Assembly: GCA_022425485.1 (NCBI GenBank)
Contig: JAKMFL010000060.1
Coordinates: forward strand, 83,349 to 147,348
DNA from: Alphaproteobacteria bacterium
GTDB taxonomy: Bacteria > Pseudomonadota > Alphaproteobacteria > Puniceispirillales > Puniceispirillaceae
Direction: 5' to 3'
DNA: 64,000 nt
Shown here: piece by piece, positions 37,194 to 44,543 of the stretch
How the letters are laid out: the number at the start of each line of letters is the position of its first letter
Position numbering within the stretch: the stretch's first letter is position 1
The notes under the pieces: model-generated
Databases searched by the model: none
What the model was told of the DNA's origin: nothing
Seen by the model: only the letters and a program-made list of their open reading frames with translations
Translations under genes and position numbers: made by a program

Positions 37194-37665
37194 CGCTAGC
37201 GCTTCTTTCGGGCGAGCTTGGTGCGCGTTTAGTCTTGTGGTGCTGTTATGGGCTGGTTTCCCGCATCATAGCGCACACGCCCAAACACAAAACCTACCAG
37301 AAAATCAAACACAAAACCCATCATCAAACCAAGCCCCTGAGCAAGAGGGTTGGATTGCTGGCTCTAGCGTTCGGTTGCAGACATTGGATAAGATTACCGC
37401 CCGTATCGCAACCATGAAGATGGCGCTCCGCCAGCCAACCCGTTTTGGCACGCTAGAGATTACCGCCTATCATTGTGCCTACCGCCCGCCAGAAGCGCCG
37501 CCGGAAACAGTCGCCTTTCTTGAAATAAAAGATGTTGGCTATATCGATAGCACAGAAGCCACGCATGAGATGGTATTTTCTGGCTGGATGTTCGCCTCTA
37601 GTCCCGCGATTTCTGCGCTAGAGCATCCGGTCTATGATGTGAGTGTTTTAGCCTGTGCTAAGTGA
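37180..37665 (+). CDS. DUF2155-family periplasmic protein
   Basis: A 161-residue protein with a signal peptide (CAFSLVVLLWAGFPHHSAHAQ), a Gln/Asn/Pro-rich linker, and the DUF2155 domain (about 66-160) with VRLQTLDKITARIATMKM, FGTLEITAYHCAYRPPEAPPET and MVFSGWMFASSPAISALEHPVYDVSVLAC. The start ATG-ATG at 37180 is chosen because it yields the signal peptide directly and overlaps the mlaD end by 14 bp. The family is largely alphaproteobacterial and its function is not known; the conserved neighbourhood with mlaD and aat suggests an envelope role. Its 3' end overlaps convergent aat by 34 bp. Confidence 0.85.
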   Translation: MMIASASASFGRAWCAFSLVVLLWAGFPHHSAHAQTQNLPENQTQNPSSNQAPEQEGWIAGSSVRLQTLDKITARIATMKMALRQPTRFGTLEITAYHCAYRPPEAPPETVAFLEIKDVGYIDSTEATHEMVFSGWMFASSPAISALEHPVYDVSVLACAK

Positions 37666-38294
37666 TCAAAAATAACCTTATCCTCAATATCTAGGGGTAA
37701 TTCAGCAGGCTGGGCGAGCGCAGCTTGTAGGCGCGTTTGAAAATCCTTTTTAGGGATTTCTAGTAAGCCAAACTGGCGTAAATGGTCATTGGCAAATTGT
37801 GCATCTAGTAAGGTAAACTTCCCAAAATAAAGCCTTGCCATTAGATGGGTGAGGGCAATTTTGGAAGCGTTGCTCCGGCGCGAGAACATAGATTCGCCAA
37901 AGAAAGCGCTGCCTAGGCGAATACCATAAAGCCCGCCTATAAGCGTATCGCCCTCCCAAACTTCAAAGGAATGGGCAAATCCCATTTTATGTAACGCAAG
38001 ATAAAGGCGGATTATCTCTGGATTTATCCAGCTATCCGCGCGGTTCTCTGTAGGCTCAGCACAGCCTTCTATAACCGCTCGAAAATCCTGATTTATGGTC
38101 ACCCGCCAGCTGGTTTGGCGCACCAAGCGCAATAAGCGGCGCGGGATATGTGGCGGCGCGATAGGCAGGATACCGCGCAGGAGTGGCTCATAAAAATGAA
38201 TAGCCCCATCTTCACGCGATTCAGCCATTGGAAAAACGCCTAGTGAATAGGCTTTGATAATGGTTTCAGGGGCATAGATATAAGCGTTGCTCAT
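37632..38294 (-). CDS. aat: Leucyl/phenylalanyl-tRNA-protein transferase
   Basis: A 220-residue enzyme that adds Leu or Phe to proteins with N-terminal Arg/Lys, creating N-degrons for ClpS-ClpAP. Conserved blocks are YSLGVFPMAESRE, WINPEIIRLYLALHKMGFAHSFEVWE, LIGGLYGIRLGSAFFGESMFS and the catalytic-region SKIALTHLMARL. With clpS-clpA at 27.7-30.4 kb, the window encodes the main parts of the bacterial Leu/N-degron branch. It ends inside the DUF2155 gene on the opposite strand. Confidence 0.96.
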   Translation of the reverse strand: MSNAYIYAPETIIKAYSLGVFPMAESREDGAIHFYEPLLRGILPIAPPHIPRRLLRLVRQTSWRVTINQDFRAVIEGCAEPTENRADSWINPEIIRLYLALHKMGFAHSFEVWEGDTLIGGLYGIRLGSAFFGESMFSRRSNASKIALTHLMARLYFGKFTLLDAQFANDHLRQFGLLEIPKKDFQTRLQAALAQPAELPLDIEDKVIFDHLAQAKTLTS

Positions 38295-38312
38295 AGCCCT
38301 ATCATCAGCACA

Positions 38313-39659
38313 TCACTTGTCTGTGTCAAAAAAGCTTTGTTCCAACCATTTTATAGAATAATCGCCCGTTTGAATAGCTGGCGCATCTAGCAGGCGTTTA
38401 TGCAAATCCAATGTCGTAGGAATAGGTTCAACCACAAATTCGTCCAAAGCCAAGCGCAAGCGTGCCAGCGCATGATCCCGGTCTCTGCCATGCACAATCA
38501 GCTTGGCGATAAGGCTGTCATAAAATGGCGGTATCTTATAGCCGCTATATAGAATAGTGTCGACGCGCACCCCTGACCCGCCAGCCGCGTGATAAAACTC
38601 AACGGTGCCGGGTGTCGGCACAAAAGTCTCTGGGTGTTCTGCGTTAATTCGGCATTCAATAGCATGCCCGTTAAACTGAACCTCTTCTTGTGTGAAGCTT
38701 AATTTCTCACCGCTAGCGATAAGGATCTGCTCGCGTACAAGATCGACACCCGTAATGGCTTCGGTAATCGGATGTTCTACCTGCAGGCGTGTGTTCATCT
38801 CGATAAAGAAAAACGCGCCATCTTGATATAAAAATTCCATCGTGCCAACGCCCAGATAGCCCATCTGCGCGGTCGCTTTTGCCGCAATATCGCCAATGCT
38901 TGCCCGCTCTTCTTCGCTTAAGGCAGGTGAGGGGGCTTCTTCAAACAGTTTTTGATGGCGGCGCTGAACTGAACATTCGCGTTCACCCAAATGCACGGCA
39001 TTACCATATTTATCGGCGATTACCTGTACTTCAATATGGCGCGGGTTATCTAAATAGCGTTCTAAATAGACAGTATCATCGCCAAAGGCAGCTTTGGCTT
39101 CGGAACGGGCAGAAGAAAAAGCCTCTGCTAAATCATCTGCGCTTGCGGCAACCTTCATACCGCGACCACCGCCGCCCGAAGCCGCCTTAACAAGTAGCGG
39201 ATAACCGATATCTTCGGCAAGCTTGGCGGCTTCATCAAGGGTAGCAACTGCGCCTGGCGATCCCGGCACTAGCGGCAGTCCGCCTGCAGCAGCCGTGATT
39301 TTTGCTTGCACCTTATCACCCATTTTCTGGATATGTTCTGGTTCTGGGCCGATAAAAGTCAGGCCATGCGCTTGTACGATCTTTGCAAAATCTGCGTTTT
39401 CGGCTAGAAACCCGACCCCCGGATGTACCGCATCACATCCTGTGACAGCGGCTGCAGAAATCAGATTAGGAATATTCAGATAGGAATTAGTGGCCGCAGG
39501 TGGGCCAATACAAACGCTTTCATCTGCTAGTCGTACAGGCATGGATTCAGCATCTGCTGTGGAATGCACAACCACTGTTGGAATGCCCATTTCCTTGCAG
39601 GCGCGCAAAACACGTAAAGCAACATCTCCGCGATTGGCAATAAGGATTTTTTTGAACAT
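38313..39659 (-). CDS. accC: Acetyl-CoA carboxylase, biotin carboxylase subunit
   Basis: A 448-residue ATP-grasp enzyme that carboxylates biotin on AccB, the first half-reaction of fatty-acid synthesis. The N-terminal KILIANRGDVALRVLRACKE, the glycine-rich ATP loop KAASGGGGRGMK, HIEVQVIADKYGNAVHLGERECSVQRRHQK and EMNTRLQVEHPITEAITG are all intact. It follows accB by 2 bp. aat begins 18 bp downstream on the same strand. Confidence 0.98.
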   Translation of the reverse strand: MFKKILIANRGDVALRVLRACKEMGIPTVVVHSTADAESMPVRLADESVCIGPPAATNSYLNIPNLISAAAVTGCDAVHPGVGFLAENADFAKIVQAHGLTFIGPEPEHIQKMGDKVQAKITAAAGGLPLVPGSPGAVATLDEAAKLAEDIGYPLLVKAASGGGGRGMKVAASADDLAEAFSSARSEAKAAFGDDTVYLERYLDNPRHIEVQVIADKYGNAVHLGERECSVQRRHQKLFEEAPSPALSEEERASIGDIAAKATAQMGYLGVGTMEFLYQDGAFFFIEMNTRLQVEHPITEAITGVDLVREQILIASGEKLSFTQEEVQFNGHAIECRINAEHPETFVPTPGTVEFYHAAGGSGVRVDTILYSGYKIPPFYDSLIAKLIVHGRDRDHALARLRLALDEFVVEPIPTTLDLHKRLLDAPAIQTGDYSIKWLEQSFFDTDK

Positions 39660-39661
39660 GA

Positions 39662-40156
39662 CTACTCTATAATGGCAAGGGGCTGATCAAATTCGATAGG
39701 CTGTGCATTGTCCACGAGCACGCGCGTTAATTTTCCGTCTGCTGGCGCGGTTATCGGGTTCATGACTTTCATCGCTTCTACGATAAACAAGGTTTGCCCT
39801 TTTTTAACCTGCTCGCCTTCCTTCGCAAAAAGCGGTGCATCTGGCTCTGGTGCTAGGTAAACAGTGCCAACCATAGGCGATTTAAGGGCGCCCGGATGAC
39901 TGGCAATATCGGTATCTGCATCACTGGCAGCAGCAGGGGCCGCTGGCGCACCCGCCGCCGCAGGGGCAACTGGCATCGCCGCTGGGGCTGGCATCATCGC
40001 CGGGGCAACTGCGGTGCTACCGCGTGACAGCCTGATCGAAATTTCCTCTGTTTCAAACTCAAGTTCCGTAAGGTTGCTTGCGTCAAGAATGGCTGTAAGC
40101 CCTTCGACTAACTTTGTTTCTGCAGAGAATGTTTTACCTTTAGAAGAGGAGGCCAT
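39662..40156 (-). CDS. accB: Acetyl-CoA carboxylase biotin carboxyl carrier protein
   Basis: A 164-residue carrier. An N-terminal oligomerisation region is followed by an Ala/Pro-rich flexible linker (about 50-85, with repeated A-P-A/A-A-P units) and a biotinyl domain with VEAMKVMNPITAP, whose Lys is biotinylated. The thumb segment typical of AccB (PEPDAPLFAKEGEQVKKG) is present. It lies between aroQ (39-bp gap) and accC (2-bp gap), an order conserved in alphaproteobacteria. Confidence 0.96.
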   Translation of the reverse strand: MASSSKGKTFSAETKLVEGLTAILDASNLTELEFETEEISIRLSRGSTAVAPAMMPAPAAMPVAPAAAGAPAAPAAASDADTDIASHPGALKSPMVGTVYLAPEPDAPLFAKEGEQVKKGQTLFIVEAMKVMNPITAPADGKLTRVLVDNAQPIEFDQPLAIIE

Positions 40157-40195
40157 GGCGTTTCTTCATCCTGTCCGTTACGTGGTTATTAATCG

Positions 40196-40666
40196 CTAGC
40201 GTTTTGCCGCCAGCTTGCTAGAAATACCGCGAATAGCTAATAGATAGGAATCGCGGCTAAATCCCTGAATAATCCCATCACACACTAATGACATATAGCT
40301 GTGGTGGCGAAAATTTTCGCGGGCAATTGTATTGCTCAGATGGACTTCTATGCTTGGCCCCTCAAACAGTTCGACGGCATCATAAAGCGCAACCGAAGTG
40401 TGGGAGTAAGCCGCAGCATTAATAATAAGTCCAGCAGCAGGGTGCGGGCTATTATCAAAGGCGGCTTCCTGAATGGCGGTTACCATTTCGCCTTCGATAT
40501 TGGACTGGAACCAGCGCATTGACAGCCCCAACTCATCACAAAGCGCGGTACAGGCAGCTTGAATATCATCCAGTGTGTCAGCGCCATATATCTCCGGCGC
40601 ACGCCTGCCTAGCATATTCAGATTTGGGCCGTTCACTATCAGAAGATCGGTTTTCATCTTTTGCAT
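40196..40666 (-). CDS. aroQ: 3-dehydroquinate dehydratase, type II
   Basis: A 156-residue dodecameric type II dehydroquinase of the shikimate pathway. Active-site features are NGPNLNMLGRRAPEIYG (Asn/Arg/Tyr), LIINAAAYSHTSVAL, IEVHLSNTIARENFRHHSYMS and the final VCDGIIQGF. A second Met at codon 4 (40657) is a possible alternative start, but AGAGGCAG precedes the first. It begins the aroQ-accB-accC operon. Confidence 0.97.
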   Translation of the reverse strand: MQKMKTDLLIVNGPNLNMLGRRAPEIYGADTLDDIQAACTALCDELGLSMRWFQSNIEGEMVTAIQEAAFDNSPHPAAGLIINAAAYSHTSVALYDAVELFEGPSIEVHLSNTIARENFRHHSYMSLVCDGIIQGFSRDSYLLAIRGISSKLAAKR

Positions 40667-40761
40667 CTGCCTCTAATATCTGTGTCTTTACTTGCGCTAA
40701 TCATAGCTGTGCTTCATTTTACCTTCGCGTGTTATAGAGCATATTGGGCTCTTATGTCACC

Positions 40762-41511
40762 TTAAGAATTTTTATCCGCCTGCACCTGTTTTATCAAATT
40801 TAAAATTTCAGACTGGCTTATTGCCCCCGGAATAACATTATCGCCAATAATAAGCGCAGGGGTGCCTTGTAAATCAAAGGCAGAGGCGGCCCGTCTGGTG
40901 CGGTTAAGGATAAAATCTGTGGCGGGGTCGGTCATGTCGCGCTGCAATTGTTGCCTATCTAGCCCTACTTTTTTTGCCATTCGGTCAATGGCGCTGGCAT
41001 CTAGTTTTCCGCGCCATTTCATCATTTCCGCATGGAAGGCCGGAAACTTTCCTTGACGTTGAGCCGCAATAGCGGCGCGGGCGCCCAAAACAGAGCTCTC
41101 TGCTAGGATAGGAAATTCTTTTATAACCAAACGTACAGAGGGCTCTTTTTCCAAAACAGCCATCAAATCTGGGAAAATGCGCTTGCAATAGCCGCAATTA
41201 TAATCCGAAAACTCATAAATGGTGAGGGCGGCATCCTCAGCGCCTATAAACGGATCCCCTGCATCATCTAGCACCATTGCCATGGCGGCTTGTTGGGCAG
41301 CTAGCGCTTCTGCTTGTGCGAGCCTTGTTAGGGCATCACGCAAAATCTCTGGGTTATTTTGGATAAACTTTTCTATTAAGCTTTCAATCTCTTGTTTTTC
41401 AGTGGCGCCAAGTTCAGCTTGTACCGGATCAGGCAAGCTAAAGAATGCCAATGAAAAGACGAAGAACGTCCGCATGAGAAAAGCTGAAGCTTTGCTAAAA
41501 TAGGTTTTCAT
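40762..41511 (-). CDS. DsbA-family thiol oxidoreductase/isomerase, exported
   Basis: A 249-residue periplasmic protein. A signal sequence (AFLMRTFFVFSLAFFSLPDPVQA) precedes a helical, dimer-type region (about 35-80) and a DsbA thioredoxin fold with CGYC at about 106-109 and the cis-Pro segment QGTPALIIGD. The N-terminal helical region and the CGYC site resemble the Com1/ScsC-like branch of the family, so a reducing or isomerising role is as likely as an oxidising one. It lies about 95 bp upstream of aroQ on the same strand. Confidence 0.87.
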   Translation of the reverse strand: MKTYFSKASAFLMRTFFVFSLAFFSLPDPVQAELGATEKQEIESLIEKFIQNNPEILRDALTRLAQAEALAAQQAAMAMVLDDAGDPFIGAEDAALTIYEFSDYNCGYCKRIFPDLMAVLEKEPSVRLVIKEFPILAESSVLGARAAIAAQRQGKFPAFHAEMMKWRGKLDASAIDRMAKKVGLDRQQLQRDMTDPATDFILNRTRRAASAFDLQGTPALIIGDNVIPGAISQSEILNLIKQVQADKNS

Positions 41512-41573
41512 CTTATTTCCTCAAAAAAAGACGCGCCGCCAGATAGTCGCAACAGCGCACATAGTGTCATTAT

Positions 41574-42956
41574 CTATTCAACAATCAATGGAACATCAAG
41601 ACTAAGCAAGATATCGCTTGCTCGGCTCCGCAGGCTAACAGGAATTTCTGGGCGTTCTAAGACACGCCTAGCCAGCAATACAGCACGCGGCTTATCCCCA
41701 TTTATAACCGCTTCTTCTGCCAGCAGGATGTCGGCATAGGATAATTTTCCCAAGCGGCCATAAGCAATGGCAAGCTGACGCTTAACAAATCCCCAATCAG
41801 GCTCTTCGTTTATAGCCGCCTCTAAAGCCGTAACAGCATCTGCTAGCTGGGCGGGTTGGTTTGTAGAAATTAAGGCACGCCCTAGACTAAGCAAGATAAG
41901 GGGGTCTGTTTGGCGCTTCACCAGTGCAGAACGATAATAGCTTTCGGCTTTGTCTGCCATGCCGCTAGATAGGTGAATGTCACCTGCAAATTCCAGAAAC
42001 CATGGGTCGTCTGGATAGCTTTCCAATAGCCTTCTTATGGTATCGCGGGCAGCCCCCATCTCACCATATCGATAATAGGCAATCGTTTTCGCATAAAGCG
42101 CTGTATCTGCCTCTAATGCTAGCGGCGTCTGATCAATCTCGGAGCGCGGCCATATGATGTTCAGGGGTTTGTTCAGGGTCTGACGCGGCGGATGCACATA
42201 GGCAGCAAGCTTTGCTACTAGCCGTTGCAATAAGCGCATGTCCTTCTCACTTATCTCTCTCTTACTGTCTTTATGGCGCGAGAGATGGTCATTAAAGGTC
42301 GCCAGCCTCTCGCCAGCCCCGGGGTGCGAGCTGTAATAGCTAGATTGGCGGCTTGTGGGCAGGGCGCTTTGTGCAGAAAGCCTGCGCATCACCTCAGCTA
42401 GGCCAAAACTGGATATCCCTGTTTTATCCAGCAATTGTAAAGCCCATTCATCAGCTATAGATTCGTCCCGCCTAGAGGTTTTAAGGTAGTTACGCTTACC
42501 CGTATCCACCCCGCCAATAGCAAGGCCAAGCGCCGCATCTGGCGAGCCCGCGGCGGCGGCGGCGGCCGCTGCCACCGTTGCCAGTGCGGTTGCAAGTCCG
42601 GCCTCTTGTACCGCTTCACTCCGCAGCGGTACATGTCCAGCAGCAAGATGGCCAATCTCATGGGCGATAACCCCCAAAATCTCTTCAGCTGAGCGTGCTT
42701 TCAGCAATAATCCTGAATGTAGGTAGATAGTGCGTCCGCCAGCCACAAACGCATTATAGCTGGGATCGATAATAATTCTGATGATTATGCCATCTTGCAT
42801 GCCAGCTGCGTGCGCCATTGGTGCGGATAGGGCTTCAAACCCTGCCTCTAGCTCACTGTCGCGTATCATGCCCCCTGCCAAGCTTGGCGTTGAAAAACTT
42901 GATAGCAGCAAGAAAAAAAGCACAAAATAGGCGCGAATTTGCCGTATTCTTGTCAT
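41574..42956 (-). CDS. Exported M48-family metalloprotease with TPR repeats (BepA-like)
   Basis: A 460-residue protein. A signal peptide (YFVLFFLLLSSFSTPSLAGG) is followed by an M48 peptidase domain with the zinc motif HEIGH near residue 98 and a downstream Glu in RRDESIADEWALQLLD. The C-terminal half contains TPR-like helical repeats (about 285-430). This layout matches periplasmic BepA/YfgC, which checks assembly of outer-membrane proteins such as LptD. An Ala-run (encoded by a gcggcggcggcggcgg tract near 42550) lies between the zinc motif and the Glu ligand. Confidence 0.88.
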   Translation of the reverse strand: MTRIRQIRAYFVLFFLLLSSFSTPSLAGGMIRDSELEAGFEALSAPMAHAAGMQDGIIIRIIIDPSYNAFVAGGRTIYLHSGLLLKARSAEEILGVIAHEIGHLAAGHVPLRSEAVQEAGLATALATVAAAAAAAAGSPDAALGLAIGGVDTGKRNYLKTSRRDESIADEWALQLLDKTGISSFGLAEVMRRLSAQSALPTSRQSSYYSSHPGAGERLATFNDHLSRHKDSKREISEKDMRLLQRLVAKLAAYVHPPRQTLNKPLNIIWPRSEIDQTPLALEADTALYAKTIAYYRYGEMGAARDTIRRLLESYPDDPWFLEFAGDIHLSSGMADKAESYYRSALVKRQTDPLILLSLGRALISTNQPAQLADAVTALEAAINEEPDWGFVKRQLAIAYGRLGKLSYADILLAEEAVINGDKPRAVLLARRVLERPEIPVSLRSRASDILLSLDVPLIVE

Positions 42957-43122
42957 TTTCTGGTTTTATTCTCTTATTATTGCATAAAATTCTAAAAAAA
43001 TTAAAAAAACAAAATTAAATTGCGTTTAGGTAAATTGACATTGCAGGCAACAAATGATGTTGTACGTTGCGCATGCATGAAGGCCTGCACAATAAAGGTT
43101 AATTTAAAGTCTATTTATTTTT

Positions 43123-43140
43123 ATGGCATTATTATGCCAT
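43123..43140. promoter_or_regulatory. Perfect 18-bp inverted repeat upstream of the aminotransferase
   Basis: ATGGCAT (43123-43129), a 4-base spacer TATT and ATGCCAT (43134-43140) form a perfect 7-bp inverted repeat. It ends 33 bp before the preferred start codon at 43174, a typical place for a repressor operator. The binding protein is unknown. Confidence 0.45.
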
Positions 43141-43173
43141 TTACGAATGAAAAGTCGAAAAAGTGAGAAAATT

Positions 43174-44412
43174 ATGGGAATGTTAGCACAAATGGGGGAA
43201 GGGCGCGGTCAGCCAAGAAAGGCATTGAAGGTTTCCAAGCGAAGCGCTTTGCCGCCTTTCTTAGCGCTTGATGTGATGCGCAAAGCAGGGGAGCTTTCCC
43301 AAGCTGGCGAAGATATCGTCCATCTTGAAGTTGGTCAGCCTTCTTCTGCCGCCCCAAAAGCAGCTAGCCATGCCTTGATCGCAGCCCTAGAGGAGACGCC
43401 AACCCATGGCTATTCAGTTGCTTTTGGCGTGATGGGTTTGCGCGCACGATTAGCCCAGCATTATCATGAATGGTATGATGTGCGCCCCCATACCGATAAT
43501 ATCGCTGTTACCGTAGGCTCCTCCACTGCCTTTGCACTGGCATTTATGGCGGCGTTTGATGAAGGGGACAGAATTGCCCTGCCGACACCTGGCTACCCTG
43601 CTTATCGTAACTTGATGGAGGGGCTTGGCTTGCAAGCGGTGCCGCTTACTGCAGGCCCCGACCAAGGCTGGCGGCCAATGCTAGCAGAAATGGAAAGCTG
43701 GGAGACATTGCCAGATGGGCTGATGATTGCGAGCCCTTCTAATCCAACTGGCGTGGTGTTGTCAGATAGTGAACTGGCGGAGATTTGCCGCTGGTGTGAT
43801 GCGAGGGGCGTGCGCCTTATCTCGGACGAGATTTATCATGGTCTGGTTTATGGTTGCCGCGCAGAGACCGCGCTGAATTACACAAAAAACGCGATTGTGA
43901 TTAACAGCATGTCAAAATATTTTTCTATGACAGGCTGGCGAATTGGCTGGATGATCCTTCCCGATGACCTAGTGGGTGCGGTTGAAAAGCTGGCACAAAA
44001 CCTGTTCATTTCAGCGCCAACACCTAACCAAATTGCGGCCATAGCGGCCTTTGATTGCACCAATGAGTTGGAGGCACATTGCCAGCGTTACGCGCAAAAC
44101 CGGGAAATTCTGATGACTGGTCTGCCGCGTGAAATGATAGAAGGGGCAGCCCCATGCGATGGCGCCTTTTATCTCTATGCTGATATCTCTCACTTTAGCG
44201 ATAACGCGCTGGCATTTGCAGACAGCTTATTGGCGCGTGAAGGGGTGGCCGTTACCCCGGGCATTGATTTTGACCCGGATAATGGACACCACTATGTAAG
44301 ATTGTCTTTTGCTGGCCGTACGCGCGATATGCATGAAGCGTGCAAACGCATGCACCGGTTCGTTGATGATTTGAGAGGCGATGCTGCGGTTAAGCTGACA
44401 AATTTTAAGTGA
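43174..44412 (+). CDS. Class I/II PLP-dependent aminotransferase
   Basis: A 412-residue fold-type I aminotransferase of the AspC/AAT-like group. Landmarks are DIVHLEVGQPSSAAPKAA, GSSTAFALAFMAAFDEGDRI, ASPSNPTGVVLSD, LISDEIYHGLVYG and the PLP-lysine site NSMSKYFSMTGWRIGW. The C-terminal Arg in YVRLSFAGRTRDM would bind the substrate carboxylate. I prefer the ATG at 43174; the upstream ATG at 43123 lies inside an inverted repeat and adds a basic, poorly conserved lead. The amino-acid substrate cannot be told from the sequence. Confidence 0.88.
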   Translation: MGMLAQMGEGRGQPRKALKVSKRSALPPFLALDVMRKAGELSQAGEDIVHLEVGQPSSAAPKAASHALIAALEETPTHGYSVAFGVMGLRARLAQHYHEWYDVRPHTDNIAVTVGSSTAFALAFMAAFDEGDRIALPTPGYPAYRNLMEGLGLQAVPLTAGPDQGWRPMLAEMESWETLPDGLMIASPSNPTGVVLSDSELAEICRWCDARGVRLISDEIYHGLVYGCRAETALNYTKNAIVINSMSKYFSMTGWRIGWMILPDDLVGAVEKLAQNLFISAPTPNQIAAIAAFDCTNELEAHCQRYAQNREILMTGLPREMIEGAAPCDGAFYLYADISHFSDNALAFADSLLAREGVAVTPGIDFDPDNGHHYVRLSFAGRTRDMHEACKRMHRFVDDLRGDAAVKLTNFK

Positions 44413-44420
44413 ATTTCCCA

Positions 44421-44456
44421 GAGGCCTATAAATTCTGGGAGGCCTAAAAATTCTGG
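44421..44456. repeat. 2 x 18-bp tandem repeat after the aminotransferase stop
   Basis: Units at 44421-44438 and 44439-44456 differ at one position (gaggcctataaattctgg, then gaggcctaaaaattctgg). A third, decayed relative follows to about 44477. The array starts 8 bp after the stop codon and precedes the shared terminator. Confidence 0.85.
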
Positions 44457-44489
44457 TCAGCCCAAAAATAGGTCTGGAAATAGATAAAG

Positions 44490-44518
44490 AAAAAAGCCAG
44501 AAAAATTCTGGCTTTTTT
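44490..44518. terminator. Bidirectional Rho-independent terminator between the aminotransferase and rne
   Basis: GCCAGAA (44496-44502), an AAA loop and TTCTGGC (44506-44512) form a perfect 7-bp stem flanked by A6 on the left and T6 on the right. Each strand therefore ends in a U-run, which suits the convergent genes on both sides. Confidence 0.93.
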
Positions 44519-44543
44519 AGTTTTTATGATTGTAAATATTGCC

